DNA from: OMOG01 sp041485845
Lineage (GTDB): Bacteria > Acidobacteriota > Terriglobia > Bryobacterales > Bryobacteraceae
NCBI GenBank assembly: GCA_041485845.1
Contig: JBGPKH010000120.1
Coordinates: 1-17,311 of the forward strand
Length of the DNA stretch: 17,311 nt
Reading direction: 5' to 3'
Shown here: piece after piece, positions 12,526 through 17,311 of the stretch
Position numbering within the stretch: position 1 is the first letter of the stretch
Layout: each line of letters begins with the position of its first letter
Program-made: the position numbers and the translations under genes
The notes under the pieces: model-generated
Database searches by the model: none
The model's input: only the letters and a program-made list of their open reading frames with translations
Told to the model about the DNA's origin: nothing

Positions 12526-14229
12526 ATGCCCAACCTACAAATGCAGGCCTCCAAGCCGGCGTTGCTGCGGCAACTCGGCTTCTTCAGCGCGACCGCGCTG
12601 GTCATCTCCAACATGGTGGGCATGGTCATTTTTGGGACCACCGGATTCATGGCGGCCGACCTGGGAAGCGCCGGCCTGATTCTGGCGTGCTGGGCCGTGG
12701 GCGCGGTCTTCGCCTTTGCCGGTGCGCTGAGCTATTCCGAGCTGGGCATCAACTTTCCGAGCTCGGGAGGAGAGTATGTCTATCTGACCCACGCGTTCGG
12801 TCCGGAGTGGGGATTCATGACCGGGTGGGTCTCGTTCTTCGCCGGCTTTTCCGCGCCCATCGCCTTGGCGTCCTTGGCCTTTTCCGACTACCTGGGATAT
12901 TTCTGGGCGAGCCTGAAACAGTCCAATGCCACGCTGGTGGTGGGCTCGGGAGTGTTCTCGCTCCACCTCGGCCGCGGGCAGTTACTGGCCTCGGCGCTCA
13001 TCGCCTCGTTCACTATTCTCAACTGCCTGGGCGTAGGGCGAACGGCGAAAGTGCAGAACGTGCTGACCGCCACCAAGCTCACCGTCATCCTGGGCTTCGT
13101 CATGCTGGCCTTCAGTGTTGGCACGGGAAGCTGGAGCCATTTCTCGGAGCCGGCTATCCGCACCTCGACGGTGAGCCTGCCGACGCAGTTTTTCGTCAGC
13201 CTGTTGTGGGTCATGGTAGGCTACAGCGGGTGGAACGCCGCGACCTACGTCGCCGAGGAAGTGCGGCGGCCGGAGCGGACTCTGCCGGCGGCGCTGGGCG
13301 TGGGCACGGTGATCGTGGCGGCGCTGTTCGTCGGCCTGAACGTGACCTTCATTTACGCCATGCGCCTGGAGAGCATGAAGGGCGAGATTGCCATCGGTTC
13401 GCTCTCCGCCCTGCACCTGTTCGGGCCGAACGTGGCGGGCGTGTTTTCGGCGCTGATGGCGATTTGCATCGTCTCCACGGTCAACGCGGAAGTAACGGTG
13501 GGACCGCGCGTGTACTACGCCATGGCCAAGAACCGGGCGTTCTTCCGCGCGGCCGCGGCGGTGCATCCTCGGTGGCACACCCCGGTGGTGGCGATTATGA
13601 GCCAGGGGCTGTGCGCCATGCTCATGACGCTGACGCCATTCCGCGACCTGCTGACCTATATCGGGATGAGCCTGACGCTGTTCACGGTGCTGTCGGTGGC
13701 CGCGCTGCTGGTGTTTCGCCGCACTCGTCCGGACTGGCAAAAGCTGCGCGCGATCGAATTCGCGTATCCCCTGATACCGGCGTCCTACATCCTGGTGGGG
13801 ACCGGCATGATGATCTACGGTGTGGTGCAACAGCCCAAGGCCTCGGTGACTGCGCTCGCGACCGTGGGCTTGGGCGCGCTGGTCTATCGGTACTGGATCC
13901 GGCCGCTGGGAGAATACGCAGAAGGGGGAAACATATGCACAGCGTGCGGCGCCCCATTTTATGGTTCGCTTCGGCGCACTGGGATCCTTGGCTTCAGTAG
14001 GTTTACCTGCAAGTGCGGTCACCAAGTGACCTGCCCACTGTCTTCCGCAACGCGCACCAGCTATAATATTCTGCTCACAGTCGGCATGGGAGTCTTCATT
14101 GTGATAGCGATCAGCGGCTCTGTGCCTATCCCCGCCGGTTTGGGAATCGCAGTCATATATGCGCTGGAGAAGGACAAGAGATTGCGGGAGGCCGTCATCT
14201 CAGCCCGGCTGCGTTTCCCCCGCGGCTAA
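12526..14229 (+). CDS. APC-superfamily amino-acid permease with C-terminal zinc-ribbon/TM extension
   Basis: 567 residues. Residues about 14-464 are a complete APC transporter of roughly 12 helices: GFFSATALVISNMVGMVIFGTTG (TM1), ELGINFPSSGGEYVYLTHAFGP, GYSGWNAATYVAEEVRRPERTLPAA (the TM6-loop motif of LAT/YfnA-type exchangers), and MTLTPFRDLLTYIGM. It should import or exchange amino acids across the inner membrane; the substrate is unknown. At about residue 465 the protein changes: C471-x2-C474, then CKCGH at 495-499 and C503 form a possible zinc ribbon, followed by two TM segments and a basic tail. Codon use there is visibly more AT-rich. The stop TAA lies in the loop of a palindrome. ATG 12526 is used; ATG 12541 is also possible. 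Confidence 0.88.
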   Translation: MPNLQMQASKPALLRQLGFFSATALVISNMVGMVIFGTTGFMAADLGSAGLILACWAVGAVFAFAGALSYSELGINFPSSGGEYVYLTHAFGPEWGFMTGWVSFFAGFSAPIALASLAFSDYLGYFWASLKQSNATLVVGSGVFSLHLGRGQLLASALIASFTILNCLGVGRTAKVQNVLTATKLTVILGFVMLAFSVGTGSWSHFSEPAIRTSTVSLPTQFFVSLLWVMVGYSGWNAATYVAEEVRRPERTLPAALGVGTVIVAALFVGLNVTFIYAMRLESMKGEIAIGSLSALHLFGPNVAGVFSALMAICIVSTVNAEVTVGPRVYYAMAKNRAFFRAAAAVHPRWHTPVVAIMSQGLCAMLMTLTPFRDLLTYIGMSLTLFTVLSVAALLVFRRTRPDWQKLRAIEFAYPLIPASYILVGTGMMIYGVVQQPKASVTALATVGLGALVYRYWIRPLGEYAEGGNICTACGAPFYGSLRRTGILGFSRFTCKCGHQVTCPLSSATRTSYNILLTVGMGVFIVIAISGSVPIPAGLGIAVIYALEKDKRLREAVISARLRFPRG

Positions 14230-14238
14230 AACCGCGGG
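14219..14238. terminator. Palindrome carrying the permease stop codon
   Basis: CCCGCGG and CCGCGGG pair perfectly (7 bp) around CTAAAA, and the TAA in the loop is the permease stop. No T-run follows, so it may be a dispersed GC-rich repeat rather than a classical terminator; the bases after it (ACAGGAGGC) resemble part of the 25-bp repeat family. Confidence 0.5.
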
Positions 14239-14288
14239 ACAGGAGGCTCAGGCCGGAGACGGGGGCCAACCACGTGTGCCAACCACAC

Positions 14289-14318
14289 TTGACGAGGATA
14301 TGCCATCGATGGCATTAT
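14289..14318 (+). promoter_or_regulatory. Promoter of the HigBA operon
   Basis: TTGACG (14289-14294, 5 of 6 matches) and CATTAT (14313-14318, 4 of 6) with 18-bp spacing. A start about 7 nt after the -10 falls at 14325-14326, beside an ATG in the toxin frame. Confidence 0.45.
14300..14315. promoter_or_regulatory. Perfect 16-bp palindrome, likely HigA operator
   Basis: ATGCCATC/GATGGCAT is fully self-complementary and lies between the -35 and -10 boxes. A third half-site GATGGCAT recurs at 14325-14332. XRE antitoxins such as HigA typically bind such palindromes and repress their own operon. Confidence 0.65.
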
Positions 14319-14703
14319 GAATTGGATGGCATGTGAGGTCGAGTTTACCGACGAGTTTGGAGAATGGTGGGACGGTCTGACATCCGAGGAACAGGAAGAT
14401 ATCCGAGCATATGTGAGGCTGCTTGAAGATTATGGTGTGGGGCTCAAGTATCCGTACTGCTCGGGAGTGGAAACGTCGAAGCACTCCCACATGAGAGAAC
14501 TGAGGGTGCAACATCGCGGCCGGCCCTATCGTGTGCTGTATGCATTTGACCCGCGACGAACCGGCGTGCTTCTGACCGGCGGCGACAAGACCGGAAATGA
14601 CCGTTGGTACGAGGAAACCGTGCCGCTCGCCGACCGGATCTACGACGAGCATATCGAACAACTTCAAAAGGAAGGAGCGTTGAAGGATGGCCCGGAAGTT
14701 TAG
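14317..14703 (+). CDS. higB: HigB-like toxin (RelE/ParE superfamily, Gp49-like)
   Basis: 128 residues from ATG 14317; ATG 14326 (giving MACEVEFTDEF) may be the real start if the proposed promoter is right. The sequence fits phage-derived Gp49-like HigB toxins, ribosome-dependent mRNA interferases: EVEFTDEFGEWWDGLTSEEQED, then the conserved core HMRELRVQHRGRPYRVLYAFDPRR and LLTGGDKTGNDRWYEETVPLADRIYDEH. R63 and the R/K residues of the core are candidate catalytic residues. The toxin gene comes first and overlaps the antitoxin by 17 nt, the usual order in higBA modules. The frame is full length, so it is likely active. Confidence 0.92.
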   Translation: MNWMACEVEFTDEFGEWWDGLTSEEQEDIRAYVRLLEDYGVGLKYPYCSGVETSKHSHMRELRVQHRGRPYRVLYAFDPRRTGVLLTGGDKTGNDRWYEETVPLADRIYDEHIEQLQKEGALKDGPEV

Positions 14704-15016
14704 AGAGCTCGAAGTAAGAATGTCACCGGCGTCTATCTCGCGCAGCGACGCTGCCTACCAGCGACTCAAGCAGGAGATGGCGCTTGAAGAACTGCGCGGC
14801 GCACTCAGGTTGACCCAGCAGCAACTGGCGGAGACTCTAAAGGTCGATCAATCGGCCATCTCCAAGCTGGAACGCCGCACTGACATGTATGTCAGCACGT
14901 TGGAACGGTTCATTGAAGCGATGGGCGGACGGCTGGAGATCCGAGCGGTTTTTCCGGAGGGATCTGTACGGATCAGCCAGTTTGGGAACCTGGCTACCAA
15001 GGCAACCCAGACATAG
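14687..15016 (+). CDS. higA: HigA-like antitoxin, XRE-family HTH
   Basis: 109 residues. An N-terminal helix (MARKFRELEVRMSP), then EMALEELRGALRLTQQQLAETLKVDQSAISKLERR, a Cro/C1-type HTH at about 43-64, and a conserved tail MYVSTLERFIEAMGGRLEIRAVFPEGSVRISQFG as in HigA partners of Gp49-like toxins. It neutralises HigB and should repress the operon through the upstream palindrome. A GGAAGGAG SD lies inside the toxin gene before the ATG. It converges with the kinase gene, whose stop is 28 bp away. Confidence 0.92.
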   Translation: MARKFRELEVRMSPASISRSDAAYQRLKQEMALEELRGALRLTQQQLAETLKVDQSAISKLERRTDMYVSTLERFIEAMGGRLEIRAVFPEGSVRISQFGNLATKATQT

Positions 15017-15043
15017 CTCTACCGGCTCTGTTCTGGAGCGGGC

Positions 15044-17311
15044 CTACTGCTTCAGCTCCGCCGCCCAGTTCACCACCACCATGATCTGGGCCTGCTGGTT
15101 TGCCTGATCGCCTTCGACGACCAGGAACCGCTTGCCATCCCCCGTGGGCGAGATTCCGAAGTCGGCAAACGAACCTCTCCCGAACTGGAATAGAGGCTTG
15201 GGTGTGCCCACTTCGATGCGCGAGCCGGTCTTGATTTCCGCGCTCATCAGGGTGCTGTCCGGCGACACGTACAGGATCTCCTTGCCATCCTTCCTCCAAA
15301 ACGACCCGCCGCCGCCGCCGTTCGAGACCTGCCGTTTCTCCGCGAAGGAAGGAAACGCAGCCACGAAGACTTCGAACCGGCCCGATTCGTCGGAGCTGTA
15401 CGACACCCACTGCCCGTCGGGCGAGAAGCGGAAATTGCGCCTGCGGTAAGGAGTCTCCGCGATGGTGCGCGCCTTGGCCTCGCCGGTGAGCGGGACCACG
15501 AACAATCGGTTGCCGTCCTGGTCAAGGCAAAGGAGCGAAGCGCCGGCCGGCGACCAGTCGTTGCAGTAGCGCGCGTCGGTCGCCAGCACCCTCATCTTTC
15601 CAGAGGCGACCGTGACTTCGCCCGGCCCCCCACTCTGGCGATTGACCGCAATCCGCTGCGAGTCGGGCGACCATGGCCCCAGGTAAATCGAAGACTGGGA
15701 ATCCATGGTCATACGGGTGGGCGTGCCGGTCGCCAGATCCACGATCCAGGTGTCGCTACGGCCGGGCCCCGTTCCGGCCACGACGGCCGCGCTCTTTTCG
15801 TCCGGCGAAAGCCTCACGGACCCGTATTCACCGGCCTTGCCGGCCGCTCCCAGGCGCTTGCCCTCCCGGTCATACCAGGCGAGCTGCCGGACGCGCGTAA
15901 TCGAGCCACCACGATAGACCAGCACGCCGTTTTCCGACACCGCGAAAGCGGCTCGCCCATTGGATTCATTGTTGCTGACCTCCTCCGCGATCGGGTTCGC
16001 CTCGCCCTCCACCTGGAACGTCTTGGGGTTCATCCGCTGTGCGAACAGCGTCGATTCGCGCACAAAGAGCAGGTACCCGGGCGGCGACCAGGCGGCGCGG
16101 ATCGTGGTCTTCAAGACCAGGATTCTTTGGGAAGAACCGAGTTCCTGGATGTAGATGCCGCTCTTGCCGGGATCTTTGCCCCTGGCCCAGTAGAGAAGCT
16201 GCCGGCCGCCGGACAGGAACTGCGGCCAGCTATGGCCCGACTCCTGCGAGTCCAGCGTGGTGGCGGGCGTGGCGATCCCGCCGGCCGCGGGAACCCGCAT
16301 CAGCGCCCTTCCTCCCGGGGCGAACACGATCACACCCTCCCGGTTCCACGTGCCGCCATCGCCGGCGTTGCGCGACGTACCCGCCGTTTTCGCGTCGCAC
16401 AGGGTCTGCGGCGACCCGCCGGACACGGCGACGCGCTTCAGCTTGTCCTCCGCGAAGAACGCGATGAACTGCCCATCCGGCGACCAGAACGGGAAATTCG
16501 CCCCTTCGGTCTTGTCGAGCTTGTGCGCCGCCAGCGACCCCAGCGGGCGCACCCACAGATTCTCCTTCCCCGCCTTGTCCAGCGCAACGAACGCAATGTA
16601 GCGCCCATCGGGCGAAGGCGCCGCCTGTGCCGCCGCCGGCGATCCGGATTCGGTATTACCCTCCGGAATCGTAAGCAGAAAACGCGCCGCCCCCATGTCG
16701 ACCGGCTTCGGCCGCAGCCATACCGTGCCCGCCGCCACCGCAGCCGCCGCTACCACCAGGCCCGTCACCGACCACGGCAGCCAGGGGAGGCGCCGCACGG
16801 CGACAGGCGGCGCCGCGACGGTCACCGCGGGCGCCTCATCCGGCTCATCGAGCAGGAGCCGCACATCCCCGATGGCCTGCATCCTTTTCTTCGGGTCCTT
16901 GCGCAGGCACCGCTCCAGCAACTTCCGGATGTGCGGCGGCGTGTCCGCGGGAAGCGTCTTCCAATCCGGATCCTCCTTCACCACCGACGCGATCGTGTCC
17001 GTCACCGTGTCCCCACCGCCGAACAACACGGCCCCGGTGAGCATCTCGTACAACACCACACCGAACGCCCAGATATCCGCGCGCTTGTCGACCGGCCTGC
17101 CGCGCGCCTGCTCGGGGGCCATGTACGACGCGGTGCCGATGATCATCCCCAACTGCGTCGCGCGCGCCGTGAGCGTCGGGCTGTTCATCGCGTTGCCGCC
17201 CGACAGACCCGAAGCATCGATGGCCTTGGCGAGTCCGAAGTCGAGCACCTTCACGGTGCCATCGGCGCGGACCTTGATGTTCTGCGGTTTCAGATCGCGA
17301 TGGATGATCCC
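15044..17311 (-). CDS. Serine/threonine protein kinase with PD40 beta-propeller (5' end off window)
   Basis: At least 755 codons, open to the right edge. The visible part begins in the catalytic loop (IIHRDLKPQN), then VLDFGLAKA (DFG), TASYMAPEQARG (APE), DIWAFGVVLYEMLTG and the kinase C-lobe ending RKDPKKRMQAIGDVRLLL. A single TM helix (WSVTGLVVAAAAVAAGTVWL) follows about 110 residues after the APE motif. The rest, about 560 residues, is an outside beta-propeller with PD40/TolB-like blades: SPDGRYIAF, FWSPDGQFIAFFAE, WSPDSQRIAVN, FRFSPDGQWVSYSSDESG, DGKEILYVSPD. Acidobacteria hold many such Hanks-type kinases, thought to sense extracytoplasmic signals; the ligand and targets are unknown. The N-lobe is outside the window. 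Confidence 0.95.
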   Translation of the reverse strand, partial: GIIHRDLKPQNIKVRADGTVKVLDFGLAKAIDASGLSGGNAMNSPTLTARATQLGMIIGTASYMAPEQARGRPVDKRADIWAFGVVLYEMLTGAVLFGGGDTVTDTIASVVKEDPDWKTLPADTPPHIRKLLERCLRKDPKKRMQAIGDVRLLLDEPDEAPAVTVAAPPVAVRRLPWLPWSVTGLVVAAAAVAAGTVWLRPKPVDMGAARFLLTIPEGNTESGSPAAAQAAPSPDGRYIAFVALDKAGKENLWVRPLGSLAAHKLDKTEGANFPFWSPDGQFIAFFAEDKLKRVAVSGGSPQTLCDAKTAGTSRNAGDGGTWNREGVIVFAPGGRALMRVPAAGGIATPATTLDSQESGHSWPQFLSGGRQLLYWARGKDPGKSGIYIQELGSSQRILVLKTTIRAAWSPPGYLLFVRESTLFAQRMNPKTFQVEGEANPIAEEVSNNESNGRAAFAVSENGVLVYRGGSITRVRQLAWYDREGKRLGAAGKAGEYGSVRLSPDEKSAAVVAGTGPGRSDTWIVDLATGTPTRMTMDSQSSIYLGPWSPDSQRIAVNRQSGGPGEVTVASGKMRVLATDARYCNDWSPAGASLLCLDQDGNRLFVVPLTGEAKARTIAETPYRRRNFRFSPDGQWVSYSSDESGRFEVFVAAFPSFAEKRQVSNGGGGGSFWRKDGKEILYVSPDSTLMSAEIKTGSRIEVGTPKPLFQFGRGSFADFGISPTGDGKRFLVVEGDQANQQAQIMVVVNWAAELKQ

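Noticed and set aside
12510..12530. tRNA-like T-loop near the permease start
   Set aside because: Only a loose resemblance to GGTTCGAAT; no matching acceptor or anticodon stems could be built around it.

Overview
The window looks like a chromosomal stretch of a high-GC Gram-negative bacterium, most likely an acidobacterium of the Solibacter/Bryobacter type. This is inferred from gene content: a serine/threonine kinase fused to a PD40 beta-propeller, a decayed Oar-like TonB-dependent receptor, a DUF2911 lipid-free secreted protein, a Tat-exported enolase-superfamily enzyme and many interspersed palindromes. No rRNA, tRNA or CRISPR array was recognised.

Layout, left to right. (1) 1-2705, minus strand: a three-gene operon of hom (homoserine dehydrogenase), an exported class I methyltransferase, and an exported DsbA-like thioredoxin that runs off the left edge. 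(2) 2706-3890: a gene-poor block with a HicB/HicA toxin-antitoxin module. Its hicA carries a 2-nt frameshift, an SD-led mini-ORF lies upstream of hicB, and imperfect direct repeats flank the block. (3) 3893-6206, minus: kdgK (2-keto-3-deoxygluconate kinase) followed by a galactonate-dehydratase-like enzyme with a Tat leader, a sugar-acid catabolic pair. (4) 6207-6436: a repeat-dense intergenic region (CGCGGAG array plus nested cruciform) leading into a secreted DUF2911 protein on the plus strand. (5) 6996-11191, minus: a carbohydrate cluster of GH43-like glycosidase, pyruvate kinase, a decayed SDR oxidoreductase and a ROK-family protein lacking several expected catalytic residues. (6) 11192-12525: a graveyard of gene 3' ends on both strands (PD40 protein, TonB-dependent receptor, amidase, possible pilus-like protein). 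(7) 12526-14229, plus: an APC amino-acid permease whose C-terminus is joined to a zinc-ribbon plus two-TM module, with its stop codon inside a palindrome. (8) 14317-15016, plus: a HigB/HigA toxin-antitoxin operon behind a perfect 16-bp palindrome. (9) 15044-17311, minus: a Ser/Thr kinase-PD40 protein cut by the right edge.

The live metabolic logic is pectin/hemicellulose-type sugar use. A GH43-like enzyme releases sugars, the dehydratase makes 2-keto-3-deoxy sugar acids, KdgK phosphorylates them, and pyruvate kinase sits at the bottom of glycolysis. The window also records heavy genome erosion: at least four frameshifted genes or remnants, two toxin-antitoxin modules, and a 25-bp palindromic repeat family with four copies, one of which sits beside a duplicated pyk 3' end. 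No clear new defence or mobile system was found. The most unusual items are the degenerate SDR-ROK pair, the permease-zinc-ribbon composite, and recurrent leaderless-type promoters.
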